Positions 1 to 8,787 of a DNA stretch of 60,732 bases are shown here, piece after piece. Below the pieces are notes generated by a model. The model did no database searches and was not told where the DNA came from. It worked only from the letters and a program-made list of their open reading frames with translations. Position 1 is the stretch's first letter, and each line of letters opens with the position of its first letter. The translations under genes were made by a program, and so were the position numbers. This stretch comes from Bordetella parapertussis (GTDB lineage Bacteria; Pseudomonadota; Gammaproteobacteria; Burkholderiales; SG8-39): positions 1-60,732 of the forward strand of contig CAMAXP010000026.1 of NCBI GenBank assembly GCA_945862265.1, in the 5' to 3' direction.

Positions 1-582
1 TTCGTGGACGAAGGCGCGGACTTCAGGAACTACACCTATGCCAAGTACGGGCGGGTGATCCTGAAGCAGCCGGGGCAGTTCGCCTGGCAGATCTTCGACG
101 CGAAGATGAAGCCGCAGCTGCGCGACGAATACAAGATCAAGCAGGTGACCAAGGTCACGGCGAACACGCTGGAAGAGCTGGTGAAGAAGCTCGACGACGT
201 GAACGCCGATGTCGCGCTCAATGAACTCAAGGCCTACAACGCCGCCGTGCAAACGGATGTCCCGTTCAACCCCAACATCAAGGACGGGCGCGGCACCAAG
301 GGCCTCGCGATCCCGAAGTCGAACTGGGCGAACACGCTGGACACGGCCCCGTTCGAAGCCTACGCGGTGACGTGCGGGATCACGTTCACATTCGGGGGCC
401 TGCGGATCACGACCGACGCGCAGGTGCTGTCCACGGACGGGGTGCCGATCCCGGGACTGTATGCGGCGGGCGAACTGGTCGGCGGGATCTTCTACTTCAA
501 CTACCCCGGCGGCACCGGCCTCACCAACGGCGCCGTGTTCGGCAAGATCGCGGGGGCGTCCGCGGCCAAAGCGGCGGCATGA
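1..582 (+). CDS. FAD-dependent dehydrogenase, TcuA-like (C-terminal part, 5' end outside window)
   Basis: The frame is open from base 1, so only the last 193 residues are present. The C-terminal motif GLYAAGELVGGIFYFNYPGG followed by TGLTNGAVFG is the FAD-binding end of the fumarate reductase/tricarballylate dehydrogenase (TcuA) flavoprotein family. Family members oxidise or reduce C-C bonds next to carboxylates, so a carboxylic acid substrate is likely but its identity is inference. The stop overlaps the next start by four bases (ATGA), so it is translationally coupled to the aldolase-type gene and is probably part of the same catabolic operon running to about 7165. Confidence 0.8.
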   Translation, partial: FVDEGADFRNYTYAKYGRVILKQPGQFAWQIFDAKMKPQLRDEYKIKQVTKVTANTLEELVKKLDDVNADVALNELKAYNAAVQTDVPFNPNIKDGRGTKGLAIPKSNWANTLDTAPFEAYAVTCGITFTFGGLRITTDAQVLSTDGVPIPGLYAAGELVGGIFYFNYPGGTGLTNGAVFGKIAGASAAKAAA

Positions 583-1424
583 AAAAGAAGTCGGGCACCG
601 GCGACATCAAGGCAGCCTATCCGGAACTCACCCCGGACAAGGACTACCCGCCGCTCCGGTTCAAGTCCCTCAAGGGGAAGGTCAGCCCCGCCGAATGGGA
701 AGCGCGGGTCGACTGCGCATGCGCCTACCGGCTCGTCCATCACTACGACATGGACGACATGATCTACAACCACATCTCGGCGCGCATCCCCGGCACCGAG
801 GAGTTCCTGCTGAACCCGTTCGGCCTGACCTACGACGAAATCTGCGCGTCCTCGCTCATCAAGGTCGACATCGAAGGCAAGGTGCTCTGGTCGCCGCAGT
901 TTCCCAAGGGCCTGCCGTACAAGTTCAATCCTGCGGGTTTCGTGATTCATGGCGCGATCCACGAAGCGAAGCCCGAGGTCCAGTGCATCATCCACACCCA
1001 CTCGCTGGCCGGCATGGCCGTGGCCTCGCTGAAGCACGGGCTGCTGCCGATGACGCAGACCGCCATGCGCTTCGACAGGGTCGCCTCCCATGACTACGAA
1101 GGCGTGGTGCTCGACACCGCCGAGCGCGGACGGCTGCTGAAGAACCTCGGCGACTGCGACGTGATGCTGTTGCGCAACCACGGCATCCTCGCTGTGGGGA
1201 AGTCGGTGGCCGAGGCGTTCAACAACACCTATCGCATCGAGCGTGCGTGCCGCACCCAGCTCATGGCGCAGAACGGCGCCGATGAAATAGTGCTGCCCCC
1301 CAAGGCGGTCATCGCGAAGACCAACCACATGTACAAGCCGGACACGCGCCGCCCCTACGGCGTGCTCGAATGGCCCGCCATGCGCCGCCTCGCCGACCGC
1401 ATCGACCCCTCTTACAGGAAGTAG
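579..1424 (+). CDS. Class II aldolase/adducin family protein
   Basis: This 281-residue protein carries the zinc-site pattern of class II aldolases: H139-T-H141 (IIHTHS) and a third histidine, H201, in LLRNHG. An additional histidine pair lies at 124 and 128. The block YNHISARIPG near residues 63-72 is the usual N-terminal family signature. Relatives include fuculose-phosphate aldolase and decarboxylases or dehydratases of small hydroxy acids; which reaction applies here is not visible. The frame extends upstream of 579, but the ATG at 579 overlaps the preceding stop and gives the normal family length. It is followed after 9 bases by a ThDP enzyme, and the two may act in one pathway. Confidence 0.85.
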   Translation: MKKKSGTGDIKAAYPELTPDKDYPPLRFKSLKGKVSPAEWEARVDCACAYRLVHHYDMDDMIYNHISARIPGTEEFLLNPFGLTYDEICASSLIKVDIEGKVLWSPQFPKGLPYKFNPAGFVIHGAIHEAKPEVQCIIHTHSLAGMAVASLKHGLLPMTQTAMRFDRVASHDYEGVVLDTAERGRLLKNLGDCDVMLLRNHGILAVGKSVAEAFNNTYRIERACRTQLMAQNGADEIVLPPKAVIAKTNHMYKPDTRRPYGVLEWPAMRRLADRIDPSYRK

Positions 1425-1433
1425 GACAGACCC

Positions 1434-3038
1434 ATGAACGTTTCCGAACTGATCGTCCGTTACCTGCGCGCGCTCGGCGTGCGCCACGTTTTCGGCTACC
1501 CGGGCGACCCGTCCGTGGAATTCCTCGAGGCTGCACGGCGCGAAGGGCTCGAGTTCGTGCTCGGCACGCGCGAAGGCACCGCAGGCCTGATGGCCGAAGC
1601 GACCGGCATGCTGACCGGGCTGCCGGGCGTGTGCCTGTCCACGCTCGGGCCGGGTTCGTCCAACCTCGTCAATGCCGTGGCCAACGCGTGGCTCGACCGC
1701 GTGCCGATGCTCGCGATCTCCGGGCAGATCGAAACCCGCCGCCAGCCCTTCTTCACGCACCAGGTGCTCGACCACGAAAGGCTCTTTTCCCCGGTCTGCA
1801 AGTGGGCGACCACGCTGCAGCCCAACACCGCCGGGATCATCCTGCGCAAGGCCGCGCGCATTGCCATGGCGGAGCGCCCCGGGCCGGTCCACATCACCAC
1901 CGCAGCGGATGTCGTCGGTGCCAAGGCGATCGACGACCGGATCCTCATCCCGCCCCTGCAGGTGCAGGCCTTCCCGATGGCTTTTGCCGCGGACGCAGCT
2001 TCGGCCGACGCAGTGGCCCGGATCGGCAAGGCACGCCGCCCCGTGATCCTTGCAGGCATCGCCGCCGTGCGCGCAGGGGCGCAGGGTAGCCTCGCACGCC
2101 TCGCCGAGAAACTCGGCTGCCCTGTTGTCGTTGCTCCCATGGCGAAAGGCGTGCTGCCCGAGGACCACCCGCTGTATGCCGGGACGCTCGACATGGCGTG
2201 CAACCAGTTCGTCTGGAAGTTCCTCGCCGGGTGCGACCTGCTGCTCTGCGCCGGCTTCGACGCGGTGGAACTGATCAAGCCGTGGGAACTGGACATTCCC
2301 GCGATCCACATCGACGCCACGCCGAACACCGACCAGATCTACCCGGCCGAGCTTGAGCTCGTCGGGCCGATCGGCGCGATCCTCGACTCGATTGCCGCGG
2401 GCTATCGCGGCGAGCAGCGCTGGACCGAACGCGAAGTCGCCGCGCACCGCGACGGCCTCAAGGCGAAATACTACGAAGGGCGCACCGCCGGCCGGCTGAA
2501 CCCGACCGACGTGATCGACGTGGTGCGCGCCGCCATGCCACGCAACGCCATTGCCACCAGCGACGTCGGCTCGCACAAGCTGCTGGTGGGCCAGGGTTGG
2601 ACGACGTACGACACGCGCAGCACCCTGATAACCAACGGGCTCTCCTCGATGGGTTTCTCGCTGCCCGCCGCCATCGCCGCCAAGCTCGTCCACCCGGACC
2701 GCCCGGTGGTGTGCTTCACCGGCGACGGGGGCCTCGCGATGGTCCAGGGCGAATTGCGCCTTGCCGCCACCCTGAAGCTCGACCCGGTCGTGGTGGTGTT
2801 CTGCGACAACAGCCTCAATCGCATCGAACTCAAGCAGGCCAAGCGCAACTACCCCAGCCACGGCACATTGATCGAGCCCACCGACATAGTGAAGCTCGCC
2901 GAATCGATGGGGTGCGCCGGCGCTGTGGCGGACTCCGTCGCAGCGCTGGAGCGATTGCTGTCCGCGCCACGGCCCAACGACCGGCCGCTGGTGATCGGCG
3001 CGCAGATCGACCCGGCGCAGTACGCGGCGCAGTTCTGA
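1434..3038 (+). CDS. Thiamine diphosphate-dependent enzyme, acetolactate-synthase-like large subunit
   Basis: A 534-residue protein with the three-domain plan of the pyruvate oxidase/acetolactate synthase superfamily. E47 (in TREGTAG) sits where the ThDP-activating glutamate is expected. The ThDP/Mg motif starts at GDGGLAMVQ and ends with the asparagine of FCDNSLNRI. There is no partner small subunit, so this is more likely a catabolic carboligase, decarboxylase or 2-oxoacid-cleaving enzyme than a biosynthetic ALS. It sits between the aldolase-type gene (9-base gap) and a Bug binding protein (4-base gap), a spacing that indicates one transcript. Confidence 0.85.
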   Translation: MNVSELIVRYLRALGVRHVFGYPGDPSVEFLEAARREGLEFVLGTREGTAGLMAEATGMLTGLPGVCLSTLGPGSSNLVNAVANAWLDRVPMLAISGQIETRRQPFFTHQVLDHERLFSPVCKWATTLQPNTAGIILRKAARIAMAERPGPVHITTAADVVGAKAIDDRILIPPLQVQAFPMAFAADAASADAVARIGKARRPVILAGIAAVRAGAQGSLARLAEKLGCPVVVAPMAKGVLPEDHPLYAGTLDMACNQFVWKFLAGCDLLLCAGFDAVELIKPWELDIPAIHIDATPNTDQIYPAELELVGPIGAILDSIAAGYRGEQRWTEREVAAHRDGLKAKYYEGRTAGRLNPTDVIDVVRAAMPRNAIATSDVGSHKLLVGQGWTTYDTRSTLITNGLSSMGFSLPAAIAAKLVHPDRPVVCFTGDGGLAMVQGELRLAATLKLDPVVVVFCDNSLNRIELKQAKRNYPSHGTLIEPTDIVKLAESMGCAGAVADSVAALERLLSAPRPNDRPLVIGAQIDPAQYAAQF

Positions 3039-3042
3039 GCCT

Positions 3043-4011
3043 ATGCGTCCAATGAAGAACCTGCTGCTGGGCCTGGGCGCCATGCTTGCACTGGGCTCCG
3101 CCCAGGCGCAGGTCTGGCCGACAAAGCCGCTGCGCATCGTTGTTCCCTTCGCTCCAGGGGGTTCAACCGACATCGTGGCACGCATCCTCGCCGACAAGCT
3201 CGCCGCGCCGCTTGGGCAATCGGTGGTGGTCGACAACCGCGCCGGCGCCGCGGGCAACATCGGCGCGGAGGCCGTGGCCAAGGCTGCGCCGGACGGCTAC
3301 ACGCTGCTGATGGCCACTACCGGCGTGATGGCGATCAACAATGCGTTGTACAAGGCCATGACCTACGACGCATCGAAAGACCTCGAACCGGTGTCCTTCA
3401 CGACGTCGATCACCAATGTGCTCACCGTGCCGCCGGACGTCCCGGCGAAATCGGTCGTCGAACTGGTGGCGCTCGCGAAAGCACAGCCCGGCAAGCTGTC
3501 GTTCGCTTCGTCCGGCGCAGGCAGCTCAACGCACCTCTCCGGCGAATTGTTCAAGAGCATGGCGGGCATCGACGTGCTGCACATCCCCTACAAAGGCAGC
3601 GGGCAGGCGCTGGTCGACCTGATGGCCGGGCGCGTGACGATGATCTTCGACAACATGCCTTCCGTGCTGCCCTACATCAAGGGCGGGAAACTGCGCGGCC
3701 TCGCCTCCACGGGGCCCAGGCGCTCGGCGGCCATGCCGGACCTGCCAACCATCGCCGAAGCGGGCCTACCCGGATACGAATCCCTCTCGTGGAGCGGCAT
3801 CGCAGTGCCTGCGGGCACGCCACGCGACATCGTGCTGAGGCTCAACCGTGAGATCGGCGCGGTGCTCGCGCAGGCCGACGTGAAGCAGAAGCTCGCCGAA
3901 CAAGGCGCGGATCCCATCGGCGGCGCGCCCGAAGTGTTTTCCGCCCACGTACGCACCGAGCGCGAAAAGTGGGGCAAGCTCATTCGCGAACGCAATATTG
4001 TCGTCAACTGA
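3043..4011 (+). CDS. Bug/TctC-family tripartite tricarboxylate transporter solute-binding protein
   Basis: 322 residues with an N-terminal signal peptide ending near AQAQ. Family blocks are WPTKPLRIVVPFAPGG, a DNRAGAAGNIGAE block around residue 65, PDGYTLL, and LHIPYKGSG mid-protein. Bug proteins capture carboxylates and related small molecules in the periplasm; the ligand is unknown. ATG codons at 3043 and 3052 are both possible starts. Position between a ThDP enzyme and an aminotransferase suggests that it binds the substrate of this cassette. No TctA or TctB gene is present in the window. Confidence 0.92.
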   Translation: MRPMKNLLLGLGAMLALGSAQAQVWPTKPLRIVVPFAPGGSTDIVARILADKLAAPLGQSVVVDNRAGAAGNIGAEAVAKAAPDGYTLLMATTGVMAINNALYKAMTYDASKDLEPVSFTTSITNVLTVPPDVPAKSVVELVALAKAQPGKLSFASSGAGSSTHLSGELFKSMAGIDVLHIPYKGSGQALVDLMAGRVTMIFDNMPSVLPYIKGGKLRGLASTGPRRSAAMPDLPTIAEAGLPGYESLSWSGIAVPAGTPRDIVLRLNREIGAVLAQADVKQKLAEQGADPIGGAPEVFSAHVRTEREKWGKLIRERNIVVN

Positions 4012-4025
4012 GCGGTGACCTTCGC

Positions 4026-5225
4026 ATGACCCTCCTCTCCACCCGCGTAGGCCGCATCAAGCCGTCGCCTTCGAACCTTGCCGCCCAGCGCGCCCGCGAA
4101 CTCCAGGCCACCGGCCGCGACATCGTCAATCTCGGTCAGGGCGAGCCGGACTTCCCCACGCCGGATCACGTGATCGAAGCAGCGCACAAGGCCATGCTCG
4201 GCGGCCAGACACGCTACACCACTGCGGACGGCACGCCCGAACTCAAGAACGCCGTGGTGGACAAATTCGCCCGCGAGAACGGCCTCGTGTTCAAGCCGGA
4301 AAACATCTCCGTCGGCTCCGGCGGCAAGCAGGTGATCTTCAACGCGCTGATGGCAACCCTCGATGCAGGCGACGAAGTGATCATCCCCGCGCCCTATTGG
4401 GTGTCGTACCCGGAGATGGTGACCTTCGCCGACGGCACGCCGGTGCGCGTGGCCACCCGCCCGGAGAACGGCCTCAAGCTGCAACCCGCCGAACTCGAGG
4501 CCGCCATCACGCCGCGCACCAAATGGTTGATCCTGAATTCGCCGTCCAATCCCAGCGGCGCGACTTACTCGGCCGACGAACTGCGCGCGCTGGCCGCGGT
4601 GCTCGAGCGCCATCCGCAGGTCTGGGTGATGGTCGACGACATGTACGAGCACATCCTGTTCGACGGGCGGAAATTCTCCACCTTCGCCCAGGTGGCGCCA
4701 CAGCTCGCCGCGCGCACGCTCACCATCAACGGCGTGTCGAAAGCCTACGCAATGACCGGCTGGCGGATCGGCTATGCCGGCGGCCCGGCCGAACTCATCA
4801 AGGCGATGGGCAAGATGCAGTCGCAGAGCACGGCCAACCCGAGCTCGATCAGCCAGGCTGCCGCGGTGGCCGCGCTGAACGGCCCGCAGGAAATCGTCCG
4901 CCAACGGTGTGCCGAGTTCGAGGTGCGGCGCGACCGCATCCTGCCGCTGATCAACGCCATCCCCGGCCTCGCCTGCGAGAAGCCGCCGGGCGCGTTCTAC
5001 TTCTTCGTTTCCTGCGCCGGGCTGATCGGCAAGAGCACGCCGAAAGGCAAGAGACTCGCGAACGACGAGGACGTGGCGCTGCACCTGCTGGACGAAGGCG
5101 TCGCGCTGGTGCACGGCGGCGCTTACGGAACCTCGCCTTATTACCGCGTGTCGTTTGCCACCTCGATGGACAACCTCGAAGAAGCCTGCCGCAGGATGCG
5201 GGACGCCTTTTCACGCCTTACTTGA
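4026..5225 (+). CDS. PLP-dependent aminotransferase class I/II (aspartate aminotransferase-like)
   Basis: 399 residues of fold-type I aminotransferase. NLGQGEPDFPTP near residue 38 and NSPSNPSGATYS are family signatures, and K239 in NGVSKAYAMTGWRIGY is the PLP-binding lysine. Such enzymes move an amino group between an amino acid and a 2-oxo acid. The start at 4026 lies 14 bases after the Bug stop; upstream extension would overlap that gene. In this cassette it may deaminate an amino-acid intermediate, but the substrate is not visible. Confidence 0.9.
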   Translation: MTLLSTRVGRIKPSPSNLAAQRARELQATGRDIVNLGQGEPDFPTPDHVIEAAHKAMLGGQTRYTTADGTPELKNAVVDKFARENGLVFKPENISVGSGGKQVIFNALMATLDAGDEVIIPAPYWVSYPEMVTFADGTPVRVATRPENGLKLQPAELEAAITPRTKWLILNSPSNPSGATYSADELRALAAVLERHPQVWVMVDDMYEHILFDGRKFSTFAQVAPQLAARTLTINGVSKAYAMTGWRIGYAGGPAELIKAMGKMQSQSTANPSSISQAAAVAALNGPQEIVRQRCAEFEVRRDRILPLINAIPGLACEKPPGAFYFFVSCAGLIGKSTPKGKRLANDEDVALHLLDEGVALVHGGAYGTSPYYRVSFATSMDNLEEACRRMRDAFSRLT

Positions 5226-5247
5226 TCGAAACCCCCAGGAGATTCCC

Positions 5248-6201
5248 ATGCGCGTACTGCCGGCCCTCGCCCTGCTCTTCGCACCGCTCATCGCTTTCGC
5301 GCAAGCCTACCCGACCAAGCCGGTAAAGATGATCGTCCCCTACGCCGCGGGCGGCACCACAGACGTCCTCGCGCGCATCATGGCGGACAAGCTCACCCAG
5401 GGCCTCGGCCAGACCGTGGTGATCGAATACAAGCCCGGCGCGGGCGGCACCATCGGCGCCGAAGCCGCCGCCAAATCCCCCGCCGACGGCTACACCATGG
5501 TGATGGGCGCGCCGGGCTCGCACTCCACGGCCACCAGCCTGTACGCCAAGCTCCCGTACGACCCGGTCAAGGACTTCGTGCCCATCGTGCACGTCGCCAA
5601 CGTGCCGAACTCGATCGTGGTCCATCCGAGCTTGGCGGTGAAATCGGTTCCCGAACTGATCGCCTATGCCAAGGCCCGTCCGGGCGAGCTGACGTATGGT
5701 TCCGCCGGCACCGGCGCGACGACCCACCTGACCGGCGAGCTGTTCGCGCTGCTCGCCAACGTGAAGCTCACGCACATCCCGTACAAGGGCTCGGGCCAGG
5801 CGATGGTCGACCTGCTCGGCGGGCAGATCCAGATGATGTTCGAGAACCTGCCGGGCGCGGCCACCCAGATCCGCTCGGGCAAGATCCGCGGCCTCGCCGT
5901 CACCAGCCTGCGGCGCTCGGCGGCCTTCCCGGACCTGCCCGCAGTCTCCGAAACGCTGCCCGGCTTCGAGGTCGTCGCATGGTTCGCGCTCTTTGCGCCG
6001 GCCGGCACGCCGGCGGCCATCGTCGCGCGCCTCAACGCCGAATCGAACAGGGCATTGAGCCTCGCCGAAGTGCGCGAAAAAATCGCGGCGGCCGGGTCCG
6101 ATCCGATCGGCGGCACCTCGGACGAACTCGCGCGGTTCCTCGCCAGCGACATCGCCAAGTGGACGCGCGTGACGCGCGAAGCCGGGATCAAGCCGCAATG
6201 A
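5248..6201 (+). CDS. Bug/TctC-family solute-binding protein
   Basis: 317 residues. The signal peptide (MRVLPALALLF onward) is cleaved near FAQA; YPTKPVKMIVPYAAGGTTD is the classic mature N-terminus, and THIPYKGSGQAM the mid-protein ligand-loop signature. The start at 5248 is preceded by AGGAGA at a suitable distance. Second of three Bug genes in the cassette; it runs into the next one by a 4-base overlap, so the two are translationally coupled. Confidence 0.92.
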   Translation: MRVLPALALLFAPLIAFAQAYPTKPVKMIVPYAAGGTTDVLARIMADKLTQGLGQTVVIEYKPGAGGTIGAEAAAKSPADGYTMVMGAPGSHSTATSLYAKLPYDPVKDFVPIVHVANVPNSIVVHPSLAVKSVPELIAYAKARPGELTYGSAGTGATTHLTGELFALLANVKLTHIPYKGSGQAMVDLLGGQIQMMFENLPGAATQIRSGKIRGLAVTSLRRSAAFPDLPAVSETLPGFEVVAWFALFAPAGTPAAIVARLNAESNRALSLAEVREKIAAAGSDPIGGTSDELARFLASDIAKWTRVTREAGIKPQ

Positions 6202-7165
6202 TGCAGAAGGTCGTCCTCGCGCTCGCCGCGGCAATCCTCGCCGCCCCCTTGGCCAACGCGCAGCCCTACCCCTCCAAGCCGGTCACAATCCTGATCGGCT
6301 TCACGGCCGGCGGGACGACTGACATCATCGCGCGCCTCGTTGCCGAGAAGCTCACCAAGGCCTGGGGCCAGTCCATCATTATCGACAACAAACCCGGCGC
6401 CGGCGGCAACATCGGCGGCGAGCTGGTTGCGAAAGCCAAGCCCGACGGCTACACGCTGCTGATGGGCTCGGGGGCCCGCTCGCAGTAAACGCCAGCCTGT
6501 ACCGCAAGATGCCGTTCGACAACATCCGCGACCTAGCCCCGATCACGCTGGTGGCCGACGTGCCGAACGTGCTGGTGGTCAATCCCCGCACGGTACCGTC
6601 GAAGACATTCGCAGAATTCGTGACGCTGGCCAAGGCAACCCCGGGCAAATACTTCTATGCCTCTACCGGCAGCGGCACGTCCTCCCACTTGTCCGGGGTG
6701 CTGCTCAACCAGCTCGCGGGCACCGACTTCACCCACGTGCCGTACAAGGGTGCGGTTGCGCTGAACGACGTCCTCTCCGGTGAGCAGGTGCAGTGCATGT
6801 TCGCGACCATTCCCTCGGCAATCCAGCATATCCGCGCGGGCAAGCTGCGCGCGCTGGCGGTCACTAGCCTGAAGCGCTCCGGGAGCCTGCCAGACGTCCC
6901 GACAATCTCCGAGTCGGGCTATCCCGGGTTCGACGCCTCGTCGTGGTTCGGGCTGGTCGGCCCCGCAGGTCTGCCTCGGGAGATCGCACTGAAGATCCAG
7001 GGCGACGTGGCGACGGCCCTCAAGGAGCCCGCACTGCACGAGAAATTCATCCAGCAAGGCGCGGATCCCGTGGCCAATTCACCGGAAGCCTTCGGCGAGT
7101 ACATCCGCGCCGAAACGGCCAAGTGGGCGAAGATCGTTCAATTCTCTGGCGCAAAGGCGGACTGA
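6198..7165 (+). pseudogene. Bug/TctC-family solute-binding protein interrupted by a frameshift
   Basis: The first part (two adjacent ATG codons at 6198 and 6201) encodes a signal peptide and YPSKPVTILIGFTAGG to PDGYTLLMGS, then stops at 6486-6488. The rest of the protein, from the expected NASLYRKMPFDNIRDL block to the C-terminus, continues in another frame to 7165. One extra base in the run of five G at 6470-6474 would restore an ordinary Bug protein of about 322 residues, with GGPLAVNAS bridging the break. It is therefore a recent mutation or a homopolymer sequencing error. If real, only a signal peptide plus about 75 residues would be made. Confidence 0.85.
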
Positions 7166-7167
7166 CC

Positions 7168-7207
7168 GAATGAATGCAGCGATTGCGCGTTGATATAGTA
7201 TTCATTC
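7168..7207. promoter_or_regulatory. Inverted repeat and candidate promoter immediately before the flavin-reductase-like gene
   Basis: GAATGAAT at 7168-7175 is the exact reverse complement of ATTCATTC at 7200-7207, which ends at the base before the ATG at 7208. A TATAGT hexamer at 7194-7199 could serve as a -10 box, putting a start of transcription at or next to the ATG. There is no Shine-Dalgarno-like sequence before 7208, so a leaderless or very short leader is possible. No convincing -35 box was seen. Confidence 0.35.
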
Positions 7208-7837
7208 ATGCAAATCGACTTCGCCGACATCAGCCCGCGGGAACGCTACAAACTGCTGGTGGGATCCATCGTGCCGCGCCCCATTGCACTCGTTAGCACT
7301 TGCGACTTACAGGGCCGCCCCAATGCCGCTCCCTTCAGTTTCTTCAATGCGGTTTGCGATGACCCGCCTGCAGTAGCGATTGGCGTGAACTCGAGCGCTC
7401 TGGGACACATAAAGGATACCGCGCGCAATATCCGGTCAAGCGGGGAATTTGTGGTCAACCTGGTGGATGAGTCTATCGCAGAGAAGATGAACGCGTGCGG
7501 GGTCGACTTCGACCCTGAAGTGAGCGAATTCGAAATCGCAGGGTTCACTGCGGAACCCGGGGTAAAAGTACGCGCGCCACGCATAGTCGAGGCGCCGATA
7601 TCCTTCGAATGCAGGAGAATCGTCACAGTAGAACTCGCGATCGAACGCAATCTCGTCATCGGTGAAGTGGTCTACATGCACATCCGCGACGACCTGATCG
7701 ACCCTGAGAAGCTCTATGTGCACGCAGAGCACGCCGGACTGATTGGCCGCATGCACGGGCTGGGGTGGTACGCCCGCACCACGGACTTGTTCGACATGCC
7801 TCGCCGCCGCAAGGAAGAGTTCGACACCAAGACCTAG
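7208..7837 (+). CDS. Flavin reductase-like domain protein (FMN-binding split barrel)
   Basis: 209 residues beginning ADISPRERYKLLVGSIVPRPIALVS, the typical opening of the flavin-reductase-like/DIM6-NTAB family, followed by NAAPFSFFNAVC and the HIKDT block. Members bind FMN and either supply reduced flavin to a monooxygenase or act on their own; no two-component oxygenase is adjacent. Base composition is less GC-rich than the upstream cassette. It precedes the LysR gene by 17 bases and may share a transcript with it. Confidence 0.85.
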   Translation: MQIDFADISPRERYKLLVGSIVPRPIALVSTCDLQGRPNAAPFSFFNAVCDDPPAVAIGVNSSALGHIKDTARNIRSSGEFVVNLVDESIAEKMNACGVDFDPEVSEFEIAGFTAEPGVKVRAPRIVEAPISFECRRIVTVELAIERNLVIGEVVYMHIRDDLIDPEKLYVHAEHAGLIGRMHGLGWYARTTDLFDMPRRRKEEFDTKT

Positions 7838-7854
7838 CTTCCGGCTCCACCACC

Positions 7855-8787
7855 TTGAAACGTACTCTCCCTCCGCTGAATCCTCTGAAGACTTTCGAGG
7901 TCGCTGCACGCCAGGGCAGTTTCACCCGCGCGGCGGAAGAGTTGCACGTTTCCCAGGCCGCGGTCAGCCGGCAGGTGGCCACCCTCGAGAACTATCTGGG
8001 GTTCAAGCTTTTTCGCCGTAAGAACCGCGAGATCCAACTCACCGAGATCGGAATGCGCTATGCCGCGACGATCACCCGGGCACTTGACCAGATCGAGAAC
8101 GCCACCGAGCAACTGCCGATCAGCCAGCCCGGAGTGCGTTTCCTGCACGTCAGGGCCTATTCGACATTCGCGCAGTACTGGCTGATCCCGCGACTTCACC
8201 GGTTTTTTGCCCTCCACCCGAACATCAATCTGCAGCTGAGGGCTTCGCTCGACGAGGTGGATTTCGAGCGCGACGAAGTGCAGGTATGGATCCATTACGG
8301 CCGTATCCATAAAACAGACGTGGTGGTAGAGCCGTTCCTACAGGACGTGATCCAGCCGGCCTGTACCCCCGAGTTCGCCAAGCGCCTGAGCAGCCCGCCC
8401 CAGCTCGCGGAGCTGTCGCAGGTACCCTTGTTGCAGACCCTGCACCGCCCGCAGGACTGGCCCAGTTGGCTGACGCACGTCGGGCTTGGCGGCTTCAATT
8501 CGAGCCGCATCCGAATCTTCGAGAATTCCGCCCTGGCCTACCAGGCCGCGCTTGAGGGACTGGGGATCGTGATCGCCCAGGAAAGCCTTGTCGAGCGCCT
8601 GCTCAGGACCAAGCAGTTGGTGATGCCCTTCCGGCGCCCCCTCGCCCGACCGTACAGCTACCAGCTGGTTTACCGCGCTGGTGGCCGGGACACGCCGGCC
8701 GTACGGGCCTTCCGGGACTGGATCTTCACCGAGACGGCGACACAAAAGAAGCCAGCGAAGGGTGCACCACGCAGCACGCCTAGTTAA
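7855..8787 (+). CDS. LysR-type transcriptional regulator, GcvA-like
   Basis: The N-terminal winged helix-turn-helix reads LNPLKTFEVAARQGSFTRAA then EELHVSQAAVSRQ, with the usual effector-binding domain behind it. I place the start at the TTG at 7855 because it gives 310 residues and puts the HTH at the normal position; the first in-frame ATG upstream (7765) lies deep inside the previous gene. The N-terminus (LPPLNPLKTFEVAAR) is that of GcvA-like members. It converges on the 8780-22465 minus-strand run, with stops overlapping by 8 bases, and is the only regulator near it, so it may control it. Confidence 0.88.
   Translation: MKRTLPPLNPLKTFEVAARQGSFTRAAEELHVSQAAVSRQVATLENYLGFKLFRRKNREIQLTEIGMRYAATITRALDQIENATEQLPISQPGVRFLHVRAYSTFAQYWLIPRLHRFFALHPNINLQLRASLDEVDFERDEVQVWIHYGRIHKTDVVVEPFLQDVIQPACTPEFAKRLSSPPQLAELSQVPLLQTLHRPQDWPSWLTHVGLGGFNSSRIRIFENSALAYQAALEGLGIVIAQESLVERLLRTKQLVMPFRRPLARPYSYQLVYRAGGRDTPAVRAFRDWIFTETATQKKPAKGAPRSTPS

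Noticed and set aside
501..3281. A very long open frame on the minus strand (over 900 codons)
   Set aside because: It lies opposite three clearly conserved plus-strand genes and its sequence is the Arg/His/Gly-rich kind produced by reading GC-rich genes backwards. No family motif was found.
7765..7854. ATG start for the LysR gene at 7765
   Set aside because: It would overlap the preceding gene by over 70 bases and add 30 residues with no similarity to LysR proteins; the TTG at 7855 fits better.
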